Origin: Verrucomicrobiota bacterium
Lineage (GTDB): Bacteria; Verrucomicrobiota; Verrucomicrobiia; Limisphaerales; UBA9464
Assembly (NCBI GenBank): GCA_017309115.1
Contig: JAFLEF010000011.1
Location: 62,001 to 126,000 of the forward strand
Length of the DNA stretch: 64,000 bases
Direction of reading: 5' to 3'
Within the stretch, counting starts at the first letter, position 1. Each line of letters opens with the position of its first letter. Below, piece after piece: positions 27,883 through 37,073 of this stretch. Both the position numbers and the translations under genes were made by a program. The notes under the pieces are model-generated. The model ran no database searches. It had not been told where the DNA came from and was given only the letters and a program-made list of their open reading frames with translations.

Positions 27883-28908
27883 ATGGCGAAGTACAAACTC
27901 GAGTATATCTGGCTGGACGGGTACCAGCCTGTTCCGAATCTTCGGGGCAAGACCCAGATCAAGGAATTCGACAGCTTCCCGACGTTGGAGCAGTTGCCGA
28001 TGTGGGGCTTCGACGGCAGCTCGACCCGGCAGGCGGAAGGACGCAGCTCTGACTGTATGCTCAAGCCGGTGGCCGTCTATCCTGACTCCACCAAGACGAA
28101 CGGCGCGCTGGTGCTGTGCGAGGTGATGATGCCGGACGGCAAAACTCCCCATCCGAGCAATTCGCGGGCAACCATCTTGGATGATCCCGATGCGTGGTTC
28201 GGATTCGAACAGGAATACTTCCTGTACCAGGACGGAGTTCCCCTTGGCTTCCCCAAAGGCGGCGGATTCCCGCCACCGCAGGGCGAATACTACACGGGAG
28301 TGGGGTACAAGAATGTCGGAGACATCGCGCGCGAAATTGTCGATGCGCATCTCGATCTCTGCTTGGACGCCGGAATCAACCACGAAGGCATCAACGCCGA
28401 AGTGGCCAAGGGACAATGGGAATTCCAGATCTTCGGCAAAGGCTCGCGAACCGCGGCCGACCAGGTGTGGATGGCTCGCTATCTCTTGATTCGTCTGTGC
28501 GAGAAGTATGGTGTGGACGTGAACTTCCACTGCAAACCGCTCGGCACTGACGTCGACTGGAACGGGTCCGGGATGCACTCCAATTTCTCGACCAAGCACA
28601 TGCGCGAAGTGGGAGGCAAGGAGTACTTCGAATCCCTCATGGCGGCCTTCGATAAGTACAAAAACGAACACATCGCGGTTTACGGCCCGGACAATCACCT
28701 GCGCTTGACCGGTCTTCACGAGACCCAATCGATCGACAAGTTCAACTACGGCGTGGCAAACCGCGGGGCTTCCATCCGCGTGCCCCACAGCTTCGTGAAC
28801 AACGGGTACAAGGGATACCTGGAAGACCGCCGGCCCAACTCCCAGGGTGATCCGTACAAGATCGCCTCCCGGATTTTGCAGACGATCGCCACGGTCCCCC
28901 TCAAGTAA
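27883..28908 (+). CDS. glnII: Glutamine synthetase, type II (eukaryote-type GSII)
   Basis: Makes glutamine from glutamate, ammonia and ATP; 341 residues, the short GSII type (GSI is about 470). It starts MAKYKLEYIWLDGYQPVPNL. GSII blocks are PMWGFDGSSTRQAEG, WFGFEQEYFLY (metal Glu pair), HLDLCLDAGINHEGINAEVA, KGQWEFQIF, and GSGMHSNFSTKHMRE, followed by the Arg-rich NRGASIRVPHSF. It lacks the adenylylation-site region of GSI, so GlnE-type control is not expected. A sigma-54 promoter upstream and a strong terminator downstream make it a single nitrogen-regulated unit. Confidence 0.95.
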   Translation: MAKYKLEYIWLDGYQPVPNLRGKTQIKEFDSFPTLEQLPMWGFDGSSTRQAEGRSSDCMLKPVAVYPDSTKTNGALVLCEVMMPDGKTPHPSNSRATILDDPDAWFGFEQEYFLYQDGVPLGFPKGGGFPPPQGEYYTGVGYKNVGDIAREIVDAHLDLCLDAGINHEGINAEVAKGQWEFQIFGKGSRTAADQVWMARYLLIRLCEKYGVDVNFHCKPLGTDVDWNGSGMHSNFSTKHMREVGGKEYFESLMAAFDKYKNEHIAVYGPDNHLRLTGLHETQSIDKFNYGVANRGASIRVPHSFVNNGYKGYLEDRRPNSQGDPYKIASRILQTIATVPLK

Positions 28909-28970
28909 CGGGACGGCGGACCATTTAACAGCGGGTGAGTTGATTTCTGGAGGAACCGCTCACTTCGTCG

Positions 28971-29005
28971 AACGGCACGGGTTTTGGCCCGTGCCGTTTT
29001 TCTTT
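28971..29005 (+). terminator. Intrinsic terminator after glutamine synthetase
   Basis: AACGGCACGGG, loop TTTTGG, CCCGTGCCGTT, followed by a T-rich tail. It lies between glutamine synthetase and the convergent aldehyde dehydrogenase gene. Confidence 0.92.
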
Positions 29006-29038
29006 GCAGGCGTCCGGGAACCGCCACCAACATTCTGC

Positions 29039-30496
29039 TTACGCCGAGTAGTCGAGATAGACTGTCTTGGTGCGGCTGTAGAAGTCCAGTGACGCGACAC
29101 CTTGTTCCCGAAAGCTGTCGGTGCTGCTGTTTTTCATTCCCCCAAATGGCGCCTGAAGTTGCAGGCCGGTACTGATCTGGTTCACTTTTACGACGCCGCT
29201 TTCAATTCGTTCAGCATACTGCATGGCCTTTTTGAAGTCCCGGGTCACCAAGCTGGCGCTGAGGCCGTAGTTGACGCCATTGGCAATGGCGATGGCCTCA
29301 TCGAAGTTCTCCATGGCGAGCACGGCGACGACCGGGCCGAACACCTCTTCCCGGGCGATCTTCATGCCGGGCGTCACGTTGCCCAAAACGGCGGGTTCCA
29401 TGAACCATCCGGCACCATACTCGGCGTCAGTCAGTCGATTTCCCCCCCAAACAAGCTGGGCGCCTTCCGACTTAGCCTGAGCGATCGCGTCGAGATTACC
29501 CTGAAGTTCCACTTCGCTTACGGCGGGACCCATTTGGACTCCGGGAGCGAGGCCGGAGCCTACTTTCCAGGACTTCGCAAGGGTAACCAACTTTTCAGTG
29601 AATTCGGCGAGCACCTGACGTTCCACGAGGACCCGGCTCGTCGCGGTGCAAGCTTGGCCGGTAAGGCCGAACCCTGCTATCGCCACGAGTTTAGCCGCCA
29701 AATCCAGGTCAGCATCGGCCAACACCAAAGTGGGGTTTTTTGAACCCATTTCCAATTGGGTACGGATCATTCGTGGAGCGACCGCTTGATACAATTGGCT
29801 CCCGACGGAGTGGGAACCGGTGAAACTCAGGGCTTGAATCGAGGAATTTTGGGCCACCTCAGCCCCAAATGACCGACCTTCACCGGAGACGACGTTGAGA
29901 ACCCCGGGCGGCAAGCCAGCTTCTTGCAAGGCCAAGGCGAGTTCGAAGGTCATGGAAGGTGCGGCCGAAGCGGGCTTGATGACGACCGTGTTTCCACACA
30001 CCAGTGCCGGGGCCATTTTCCAGGCAGGAATCGCAATCGGGAAGTTCCAAGGAGTGATGAGAGCCACTACGCCCAGCGGTTCCCGGCGGGTGTACATGAG
30101 GTTGCCCGGCAACTCATGAGGGATGGTCTGACCGCCGATCGTGTAGCTCAGGCCACCGTGAAACCGGAAGATATCGATTGCGCGTTGAACTTCTCCCGTA
30201 GCTTCGGGAAGGGTTTTTCCCTCCTCCCGCACCAGAAGCTCCGCGAGGGCTGCTTTCTTGGTTTCAAGGATTTGGGATGCCTTGGAAAGAATTCGGCCGC
30301 GGGCCACGGGAGTCATGGCCGCCCATTTCGGAAAGGCGGTTCGCGCCGCCGAGGTCGCTGTGGAATAGTCGGGCGCTCCGCCGAGGGCGTATTCGGCGAC
30401 GGTTTCCCGGGCGTTGGCAGGATTTTGCGTGGTAAAAACCCGGCCTTCGGCGGCTGGCACCATGGCTCCGTTAATGAACAAGGCGTAACGCGTCAT
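29039..30496 (-). CDS. NAD(P)-dependent aldehyde dehydrogenase
   Basis: Oxidises an aldehyde to the acid; 485 residues from the ATG at 30496 (MTRYALFINGAMVPA). Motifs: VVALITPWNFPIAIPAWK (cofactor-binding), KPASAAPSM, FTGSHSVGSQL, general-base Glu in QLEMGSKNPTLVL, and catalytic Cys in GQACTATSRVLVE. EEVFGPVVAVL is near the C-terminus. The GQ-CTATSRV block resembles alpha-ketoglutarate-semialdehyde dehydrogenases of sugar-acid breakdown, but succinate-semialdehyde-type enzymes are close. An in-frame upstream extension to 30601 looks non-homologous and was left out. Confidence 0.9.
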   Translation of the reverse strand: MTRYALFINGAMVPAAEGRVFTTQNPANARETVAEYALGGAPDYSTATSAARTAFPKWAAMTPVARGRILSKASQILETKKAALAELLVREEGKTLPEATGEVQRAIDIFRFHGGLSYTIGGQTIPHELPGNLMYTRREPLGVVALITPWNFPIAIPAWKMAPALVCGNTVVIKPASAAPSMTFELALALQEAGLPPGVLNVVSGEGRSFGAEVAQNSSIQALSFTGSHSVGSQLYQAVAPRMIRTQLEMGSKNPTLVLADADLDLAAKLVAIAGFGLTGQACTATSRVLVERQVLAEFTEKLVTLAKSWKVGSGLAPGVQMGPAVSEVELQGNLDAIAQAKSEGAQLVWGGNRLTDAEYGAGWFMEPAVLGNVTPGMKIAREEVFGPVVAVLAMENFDEAIAIANGVNYGLSASLVTRDFKKAMQYAERIESGVVKVNQISTGLQLQAPFGGMKNSSTDSFREQGVASLDFYSRTKTVYLDYSA

Positions 30497-30653
30497 GGCG
30501 GTCACGATAGTCGGCCGGGTGCCTGGGGAGGAATCGGAAACCGTAACGACTGAAGAAGGTTCACCCGTTTGAGACGGAGAGAGCACCCAGGAAGGGGGCA
30601 ACTCAAAACAACTCGTTTCCCTCCGTCGGTCGCGAAGGGTAGGGTCCCGGCCC

Positions 30654-31331
30654 GTGAAGCATCAAGGTAGAGCGCTCGGCGCTGCGGCGGCCATGTTGGC
30701 CAAGGCGGTCTTGCTTGTCATTTTTCTGACCGCCTTCTTTTCTCTGTTCTGGCCCAAGAGTTTCCTTCTTGCGGCTTTGGTCGCCTTTCTCGGATTCGTT
30801 TTCGCACTTTTCACCCTGTGGTTTTTCCGGGACCCGAATCCCCAGGTTCCCACTCAACCCGGCGTGGTGGTGGCTCCTGGCCACGGAAAGCTCGATGTCA
30901 TCGACGAACTCGAAGAGTTGACGGTGATGGGAGGGCGTTGCCGACGTTTGTCGATTTTTCTTTCGGTGTTCGACGTCCATGTGCAGCAGGCTCCGGTTGC
31001 GGGAACCGTAACGCTCGTGAAGCACAATCCAGGTCAGTTCCTCAACGCTTTGAAGACGGAGTCGGCCACCCACAATGAAAACGTCCTGATCGGTTTGCGA
31101 ACCACGGAGGCGGGGACCCAAATGGTTGGGGTCCGATTGCTTGCGGGGCTGATTGCCCGCCGAATTCTTCCGTGGCTGGCTCCGGGTGAAACCGTGGCTC
31201 GGGGCGAGCGGATCTCCCTCATCCAATTTGGTTCTCGGGTGGATCTGTATTTGCCTCTGACTGCCGAAATCACAGTTCAGGTGGGACAACGGGTTCGCGG
31301 GGGAGAAACAGTAGTTGCACGTTTGAAATGA
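30654..31331 (+). CDS. psd: Phosphatidylserine decarboxylase (short, pyruvoyl type)
   Basis: Converts phosphatidylserine to phosphatidylethanolamine. The 225-residue form starts at GTG 30654. Two adjacent hydrophobic segments (about 15-60) anchor it to the membrane. The core follows: VVVAPGHGKLDVIDE, FLSVFDVHVQQAPVAGTV, HNENVLIGLRTTEAGTQMVG and the self-cleavage site IQFGSRVDLYLP, whose Ser becomes the pyruvoyl group. It is three bases from pssA, so the two consecutive lipid steps are in one operon, in reverse pathway order. Confidence 0.94.
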   Translation: MKHQGRALGAAAAMLAKAVLLVIFLTAFFSLFWPKSFLLAALVAFLGFVFALFTLWFFRDPNPQVPTQPGVVVAPGHGKLDVIDELEELTVMGGRCRRLSIFLSVFDVHVQQAPVAGTVTLVKHNPGQFLNALKTESATHNENVLIGLRTTEAGTQMVGVRLLAGLIARRILPWLAPGETVARGERISLIQFGSRVDLYLPLTAEITVQVGQRVRGGETVVARLK

Positions 31332-31334
31332 GTT

Positions 31335-32222
31335 ATGAGGACCGACTCGAAGGATTCCAAGCCGGTCGACGCGGTGATTGAGCCGGCGGGCGGGCGGCTA
31401 AAAATTTACCTGCTGCCCAACCTTTTTACCGCTGCCAACCTGTTTTGTGGTTTTCTCGCGTTGACCCGCATCGTGGAAGCGGATCTTTCGAGTGTCCATT
31501 TTCCGGACGTCATCAAGGAAGCGCTCTTCTACATCCTGCTCGCTTGCATCTTCGATTTGCTCGATGGGCGGGTCGCCCGGATGGGCGGGTACGAATCGCC
31601 GTTTGGCCGCGAGTTCGACTCGTTGGCGGACATTGTCAGTTTCGGTGTTGCGCCGGCGTTTCTGGTTCATCGAGTCGTCCTCAAGGACGTATTCGTAGCC
31701 CATCCCGAAATCGGTTGGTTTATTGCTTCGCTGTACGTGATTTGCGGCGCGTTTCGCCTGGCCCGGTTCAATTGCCTTGCGGCCATGGAAGGTACGGGTG
31801 GGGGCAAGTATTTCCTGGGATGTCCTATTCCCATGGCGGCGGGTATGGTGGCGTCGCTGACCTTGTTCATGCTCTGGTGGGACGCCCGGGAGTTTCGGGT
31901 GGGTTCGTGGCGGTACCTTTTGCCCATTATTCTGGTGTTTTTGTCGGCGATGATGGTGAGCGAAGTAAAGTATCCGACCTTCAAGAAGGTCAACTGGCGG
32001 ACCCAACATCCGTTTGTGAAGACCTTGATTATCGTTCTGTTCATCGGTTTGCTGGTAATCCTTTGGCGCAAGATTCTTCCAGTCTTCGCCCCAATCGTCT
32101 TTGCCGTTTACCTCATCTATGGATTTGTGCGCCCGTTCATTTCTCGACGCCTGCAACGAGAGATTGAAGTGGATGATGAACCGGACGAGGACGACGTCAC
32201 TGGTTCGAGCAGTCGGACTTGA
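31335..32222 (+). CDS. pssA: CDP-diacylglycerol-serine O-phosphatidyltransferase
   Basis: Integral membrane enzyme making phosphatidylserine from CDP-diacylglycerol and serine; 295 residues. The CDP-alcohol phosphotransferase motif DG-x2-AR-x8-G-x3-D-x3-D is complete in LLDGRVARMGGYESPFGREF plus DSLAD. PNLFTAANLFCGFLALTRI is the usual first helix region, and about seven more hydrophobic segments follow. The C-terminus is acidic (EVDDEPDEDDV). It directly follows psd, whose substrate it makes, and its end overlaps an untranslated lead to the LysE-like gene. Confidence 0.95.
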   Translation: MRTDSKDSKPVDAVIEPAGGRLKIYLLPNLFTAANLFCGFLALTRIVEADLSSVHFPDVIKEALFYILLACIFDLLDGRVARMGGYESPFGREFDSLADIVSFGVAPAFLVHRVVLKDVFVAHPEIGWFIASLYVICGAFRLARFNCLAAMEGTGGGKYFLGCPIPMAAGMVASLTLFMLWWDAREFRVGSWRYLLPIILVFLSAMMVSEVKYPTFKKVNWRTQHPFVKTLIIVLFIGLLVILWRKILPVFAPIVFAVYLIYGFVRPFISRRLQREIEVDDEPDEDDVTGSSSRT

Positions 32223-32281
32223 GGCTCGAAAATCATGCAATTCATGAGGTCAACTCTCTCACTGCCGCGACAGGCAGGGCG

Positions 32282-32959
32282 ATGACGGACTGGAGCGACT
32301 TGGTGACCGCCGGTCTGTGGGGCGTCGGGGCAGGTCTCGTGACCTCTGCTTTGGGAGGACCCATCAACGTCACCGTGGTCAATGAGAGCGCTCAGCGGGG
32401 CTTCATGAGGGGACTCATGATTGCCTTGGGGGCGACTGCGATGGAGACTGTTTACTGCGGAGCGGCCTCGGCGGGTTTTGCAGTTTTGTTTCAAGGTCCT
32501 TTGGTTCGAGCTGCGATGGAGTTGGTTAGCTTTATCTTGGTTTTGTGGTTGGGAATTAGATATTTAAGGGCGGGGCACTTGGAGGTGGGCAAGACGATTG
32601 AGCAGCTGGAGCACTTGGTGGAGGAGAAGCTTCATCCCCATACGGCGTTCTGGACGGGATTTGTACGAGTTTTGGCCAACCCCGGCGTACTGCTGTTATG
32701 GATAGCAATCACCGGATCCTTGGTCGCGCACGGTGCTTTGGTGCCGAGGCCCATTTGCAAATTGCTCTTTTGTTCTGGCGTGGCATTTGCCGGCTGCCTT
32801 TGGTTCATCGGATTGAGTTGGGGTGTGTCTCGGGGGCATGGAAGGTTTTCACTACAGACATTGCGTCGACTTTCCCAGGCGAGCGGGTTGATCCTACTTC
32901 TGACGGCGGTGCTCATAGCGACGCGGTTGGTGATGGCGTTGGCGAAACATCCGATTTGA
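32282..32959 (+). CDS. LysE/RhtB-like membrane transporter
   Basis: Hydrophobic protein of 225 residues from ATG 32282 (MTDWSDLVTAGLWGVGAGLV). About six membrane segments are visible. The first has ALGGPINVTVVNESAQRGF, the position where LysE-family exporters have 'GP....V...s...G...G'. The later PHTAFWTGFVRVLANPGVLL matches their 'F..Gf..nl.NP' motif. The family exports amino acids; the substrate here is unknown. It lies about 60 bases after pssA. Confidence 0.72.
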   Translation: MTDWSDLVTAGLWGVGAGLVTSALGGPINVTVVNESAQRGFMRGLMIALGATAMETVYCGAASAGFAVLFQGPLVRAAMELVSFILVLWLGIRYLRAGHLEVGKTIEQLEHLVEEKLHPHTAFWTGFVRVLANPGVLLLWIAITGSLVAHGALVPRPICKLLFCSGVAFAGCLWFIGLSWGVSRGHGRFSLQTLRRLSQASGLILLLTAVLIATRLVMALAKHPI

Positions 32960-33041
32960 AGCACAATCGTTGGCGCGGCCGACATTTCGCGAAATTGCTT
33001 TGCCCACTCCCGGCACTTCGCCAGATTCGCCGTTCGAATTT

Positions 33042-34328
33042 ATGGACGTCAAACTCCCGAAAGTCGGTGACGCAGCGGACTCCGGTACCGTGGCCACCGT
33101 ATTGGTTAAAGTAGGCGACACGGTCGCCGTGGATCAGACGATCCTAGAATTGGAGCAGGAAAAGGCGGTAGCGCCCATTCGCTCTCCTCAAGCCGGTAAG
33201 GTTACCGCCGTTCACGTCAAGGAGGGCGACAAAATCTCGGTGGGTGCGCTTTTGATTTCGGTGGACTCTGGGGAAGGCACGCCGGCACCAAAGGCAACCG
33301 TGCCGCGTCCGGCGACTGCACCTGCTCCGTCGCCGCGCCGCTCCCTCCCTGAACCCGATTTGGAGGAGGAAACTGCTGAGGATTGGCAGTCGACGCCAGA
33401 CGGCCCGGAGCCCGCCGCGTCCCCATACGTGCGAAAGGTCGCACGAGAATTGGGAATTCACTTAAGCCGGATTACAGGCAGCGCGCAGGGTGGTCGCGTG
33501 GTGATGTCCGACCTCGCACGATACATTAGCCGGCTCGAGAAAGCGGTTGCGCGGGCGGGCCGTCACGCCGAGGAACCCAAGGGATTGGTGTTCGCCCCCG
33601 TTGGCGCGGATTTCTCCCTGTTTGGCCCGGTGGTGAGCGAATCTCTGACCCCGTTGCGAAAGATCATCGCGGCCCGGATGGTGGAGAATTCCGTTTCGTT
33701 GCCCCACGTGACTCAGTTTGACGAAGCGGACATGTCGCGGATTGAAGAGTTGCGGGCGAAGTACAAGGGCGATTACGAAAAAGCCGGTGCACGACTTACT
33801 CCGACACCCTTCATTCTCAAGGCGTTGGTGACGGCTTTGCAACGGCATCCGCGATTCAATGCCAGCCTCAACGAAGTTGCCGAGACCCTCGTGCTGAAGC
33901 AGCACTACCACTTGGGAATTGCGGTCGATACCGAGGCTGGTCTGCTTGTTCCGGTTTTGAGAGATGCGGACAAAAAATCTCTCCGTCAGATTGCTCTGGA
34001 ATTGTCAGAGATTGCGGCCAAAGCACGGGACCGGAAGGTCAGCCCTGATGACATGAAGGGCGGAACGTTCACTATCTCCAACCAAGGTGCCATCGGAGGC
34101 GGGCACTTCACTCCGATCATCAACAAACCCGAGGTAGCGATCTTGGGTATTGGGAAGACAACTCTAAAGCCGGTTGCAACAGACCAGGGGGCGATCGTGG
34201 CCAAGCCGATGATGCCTTTGACCGTCAGTTATGACCATCGAGTGATAGACGGAGGGTCTGCCGCCCGATTCACGGTGGATCTGGTGAAGGCGTTACAGGA
34301 GTTTCCTGAGTCGGAAGTGAAGCTTTAA
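33042..34328 (+). CDS. 2-oxoacid dehydrogenase E2 (dihydrolipoyl acyltransferase)
   Basis: 428 residues from ATG 33042. One lipoyl domain (about 1-78, lipoyl Lys41 in LELEQEKAVAP) is followed by a Pro/Ala-rich linker (APSPRRS), a peripheral-subunit-binding domain at about 146-185 (SPYVRKVARELGIHLSRITG), a second linker and the catalytic domain with VSYDHRVIDGG (active His, HRxxDG). The active site and binding domain fit pyruvate or branched-chain complexes. The E3 gene follows immediately. E1 genes are not in the window, so the substrate is not fixed. Confidence 0.92.
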   Translation: MDVKLPKVGDAADSGTVATVLVKVGDTVAVDQTILELEQEKAVAPIRSPQAGKVTAVHVKEGDKISVGALLISVDSGEGTPAPKATVPRPATAPAPSPRRSLPEPDLEEETAEDWQSTPDGPEPAASPYVRKVARELGIHLSRITGSAQGGRVVMSDLARYISRLEKAVARAGRHAEEPKGLVFAPVGADFSLFGPVVSESLTPLRKIIAARMVENSVSLPHVTQFDEADMSRIEELRAKYKGDYEKAGARLTPTPFILKALVTALQRHPRFNASLNEVAETLVLKQHYHLGIAVDTEAGLLVPVLRDADKKSLRQIALELSEIAAKARDRKVSPDDMKGGTFTISNQGAIGGGHFTPIINKPEVAILGIGKTTLKPVATDQGAIVAKPMMPLTVSYDHRVIDGGSAARFTVDLVKALQEFPESEVKL

Positions 34329-35768
34329 GTGGCATACTCCATGGAACCAATTCAAACGGACATTGTAGTGATTGGGGCGGGGCCGGGCGGCTACGCTGCA
34401 GCCTTTTACGCGGCCGATCTTGGGCGGAAGGTTGTTTTGGTCGAGCGTGACGCCCGCCTAGGAGGCGTCTGTATGAATCGAGGCTGCATTCCCTCGAAAG
34501 CGCTTCTGAATGCATCGCACGCCATTCAGGTGGCCAAGGAATCAGCCCACCGAGGCATCAGTTTTGGCGAGCCGACGGTCGATTTGGATCGTTTGCGAGT
34601 TTGGAAGAACTCGATTCTCGAGAAATTGGGAGGGGGCATTGCCAGTCTGGCGAAAATGCGGGGCGTGACAGTGATGCACGGCCGCGGGCACTTTGAAGAC
34701 TCGAATACGCTGCGAGTGGAATCTCCTGATTCGGGAAATCAGTTCATTCGATTCGAGAAAGCCATCATTGCGGTCGGATCGCGTCCGGCTCTCCCGCGGG
34801 CTTTTGATCTTGGCAATCCTCGAGTGATGACATCTACGGAAGCGTTGGAAGTGCCGGATGTCCCGGAGAATCTCCTCATCATCGGTGGCGGCTACATTGG
34901 GATGGAGCTTGGAACTGTCTATTCATCGCTGGGCTCCAAAGTAACTGTGATCGAAGCCATGGAGACGATTTTGGCGGGAGCAGATCCGGATTTGGTTCGT
35001 CCGGTCGCCCTTTATGCCAAGAAGGCTTTCAAGGAAGTCCGCCTAAAGTCCAAAGTTCTGGAAATCAAGAGTGCGGGAAAACAGATCCGGGTCGTTTCTG
35101 AGTTCAATGAACAGCGCTTGGAAGAACTATACGACCGTGTGCTCGTTTCTGTGGGGCGTACCCCGAACGGCCAGGATCTTGGTCTCGAACACACCAGGGT
35201 AGAGCGAGATGACAAGGGATTTATCAAGGTCAACGAGCAAATGCAGACCACAGATCCCAACATTTACGCCATTGGTGATATCGCTGGGGGCATCCTGTTG
35301 GCGCACAAAGCCAGTCGGGAGGCTCGGGTTGCGGTTGATAACTTGGCGGGCGAGAACGGGGCTTTAAATCGGGATTACGTCATTCCCGCGGTCGTATTTA
35401 CGGACCCCGAAGTGGCGTGGGTGGGATTAACCGAACAGGAAGCCAAGCAAAAGAATACGGCAGTCGAGGTCGCCAAGTTTCCGTGGGGTGCCTCAGGCCG
35501 CGCATTGACGTACGACCGAGTTGATGGACTTACCAAATTGATTGTGGAACCGGGGACCCATCGCATCCTAGGGGTAGGTTTGGTGGGACACGGTGCAGGC
35601 GAATTGATTGGTGAAGGCGCGGTGGCAGTGGAAATGGGGGCAACGGTCGAGGATTTGTCGGCGATAGTTCATCCGCATCCCACACTCTCGGAAACCTTGA
35701 TGGAATCGGCCGAGGCCTTCTTTGGGCATGCCACACACGTGTTCTCCAAAAAGAAACCGAGTCATTGA
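34329..35768 (+). CDS. lpdA: Dihydrolipoamide dehydrogenase (E3)
   Basis: Flavoenzyme re-oxidising dihydrolipoyl groups of E2; 479 residues from GTG 34329, which abuts the E2 stop. ATG 34341 is the alternative. FAD motif DIVVIGAGPGGYAAAFYA, redox disulfide in GGVCMNRGCIPSKALL (Cys48 and Cys53 from the GTG), NAD motif LLIIGGGYIGMELGTVYSSL, second FAD motif NIYAIGDIAGG, and interface catalytic His/Glu in HPHPTLSETLMES. It has no fused lipoyl domain. CMNRGC differs from the common CLNxGC but keeps spacing. Confidence 0.95.
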   Translation: MAYSMEPIQTDIVVIGAGPGGYAAAFYAADLGRKVVLVERDARLGGVCMNRGCIPSKALLNASHAIQVAKESAHRGISFGEPTVDLDRLRVWKNSILEKLGGGIASLAKMRGVTVMHGRGHFEDSNTLRVESPDSGNQFIRFEKAIIAVGSRPALPRAFDLGNPRVMTSTEALEVPDVPENLLIIGGGYIGMELGTVYSSLGSKVTVIEAMETILAGADPDLVRPVALYAKKAFKEVRLKSKVLEIKSAGKQIRVVSEFNEQRLEELYDRVLVSVGRTPNGQDLGLEHTRVERDDKGFIKVNEQMQTTDPNIYAIGDIAGGILLAHKASREARVAVDNLAGENGALNRDYVIPAVVFTDPEVAWVGLTEQEAKQKNTAVEVAKFPWGASGRALTYDRVDGLTKLIVEPGTHRILGVGLVGHGAGELIGEGAVAVEMGATVEDLSAIVHPHPTLSETLMESAEAFFGHATHVFSKKKPSH

Positions 35769-35897
35769 TGGTTCGTTGATCGTGGCTACCACACCAGGTA
35801 GATCATGGTCATCGGTAGAAGCGCTTCCGAAGCAGAAATCGAGTTCACACTGGCTTACTGCTTTTCGTGCGAACCCGAACCCGATACGCTTTGGCCC

Positions 35898-36992
35898 ATG
35901 CGTACGGTTGAAGTGTCTCTTGGGACACGTTCGTACACAATCCACATCGGAAGTGGGTTGTTGACCAAACTCGGAGACCATTGTAGGCGACTGAAGCTAG
36001 GAGAACGGTGTGCTATCATCACCGATTCCAACGTCGGTCCTCGGTATGCTGATGCAGCAGTTCGAGCCCTTAAGATGGCTGGATTCGTTCCGAGCGTAGT
36101 AACCGTGACTGCCGGGGAAGGCGCAAAGTCTCTCAAAGTGTTGGGAGAGTGTTACGATCAGTTAGCCATGAAGCGCTTGGAACGTCGTTCGTTTGTCGTG
36201 GCGTTGGGTGGTGGATGTGTAGGCGACCTCGCTGGGTTTGTGGCGGCGACCTATCTTCGAGGAATCTCTTACGTTCAGGTGGCGACCACGTTACTGGCCC
36301 AAGTGGATTCTTCGGTGGGCGGCAAAGTGGGAATCAACCTTAAGTCCGGAAAGAATCTGGTCGGATCGTTCCACCAACCGCGGGCTGTTTTGTGTGATCT
36401 AGATACCCTTTCCACCCTTCCGGAACGGGAGTTTCGAGCGGGCATGGCCGAAGTGGTCAAATATGGTGTGATTCGGGATCCGGAGTTATTCCGACGCTTG
36501 GAGAGGGAGCTCGACAAGATCATGAAGCGTGACGTCAACACGCTTTCCAATGTCGTGGCCCGGTGTTGTACGTTGAAATCGGAAATTGTCGGTGCCGATG
36601 AGTATGAAACCACTGGGGTTAGGGCCATTTTGAATTTCGGTCATACGGTGGGCCATGGGATTGAAGCTCTCTCCGGATACAATGAGTTCATCCATGGCGA
36701 AGCCGTCAGCCTGGGAACGGTCGCTGCGGCTCGACTGTCCTCTCGCTTGATGAGTCTTCCCGACAAGGAAGCAGACCGAATCCGGGACCTCCTCCAGCGA
36801 ATTGGACTGCCCACCGCCATCAAGTTTACCCCCAAAAAGCGAGAGGCCTTGTTTGATGCCATGCGGCTCGACAAGAAGGTAAGCGGTGGCGAACTGAAGT
36901 TTGTCCTAGCCAAGTCACTGGGTGACGTTGTTCCTGGACAACGGGTGCCAGATGCCGACATCAATGCGGTTTTGAATCTGATCGCCGAATGA
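35898..36992 (+). CDS. aroB: 3-dehydroquinate synthase
   Basis: Second step of the shikimate pathway (DAHP to 3-dehydroquinate, NAD and metal dependent); 364 residues from ATG 35898 (MRTVEVSLGTRSYTIHIGSG). Marks are VVALGGGCVGDLAGFVAATY (NAD site), QVATTLLAQVDSSVGGKVGI, KNLVGSFHQPRAVLCDLDTL and the metal ligands in KSEIVGADEYET, NFGHTVGHGIE and FIHGEAVSLG. The extra 31 codons of the open frame upstream do not resemble the family. It follows lpdA after about 130 bases. Confidence 0.96.
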   Translation: MRTVEVSLGTRSYTIHIGSGLLTKLGDHCRRLKLGERCAIITDSNVGPRYADAAVRALKMAGFVPSVVTVTAGEGAKSLKVLGECYDQLAMKRLERRSFVVALGGGCVGDLAGFVAATYLRGISYVQVATTLLAQVDSSVGGKVGINLKSGKNLVGSFHQPRAVLCDLDTLSTLPEREFRAGMAEVVKYGVIRDPELFRRLERELDKIMKRDVNTLSNVVARCCTLKSEIVGADEYETTGVRAILNFGHTVGHGIEALSGYNEFIHGEAVSLGTVAAARLSSRLMSLPDKEADRIRDLLQRIGLPTAIKFTPKKREALFDAMRLDKKVSGGELKFVLAKSLGDVVPGQRVPDADINAVLNLIAE

Positions 36993-37073
36993 GAATGTGC
37001 TGGTGGTCAATACGCTGGCGTTGGGTATGACTGCTCGCCCCGCGTTTCTTCCTTCGTCAGGCTATCGCTAAGG

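Noticed and set aside
27871-28788. A 305-codon minus-strand frame
   Set aside because: It mirrors glutamine synthetase; the plus-strand product is unmistakable.
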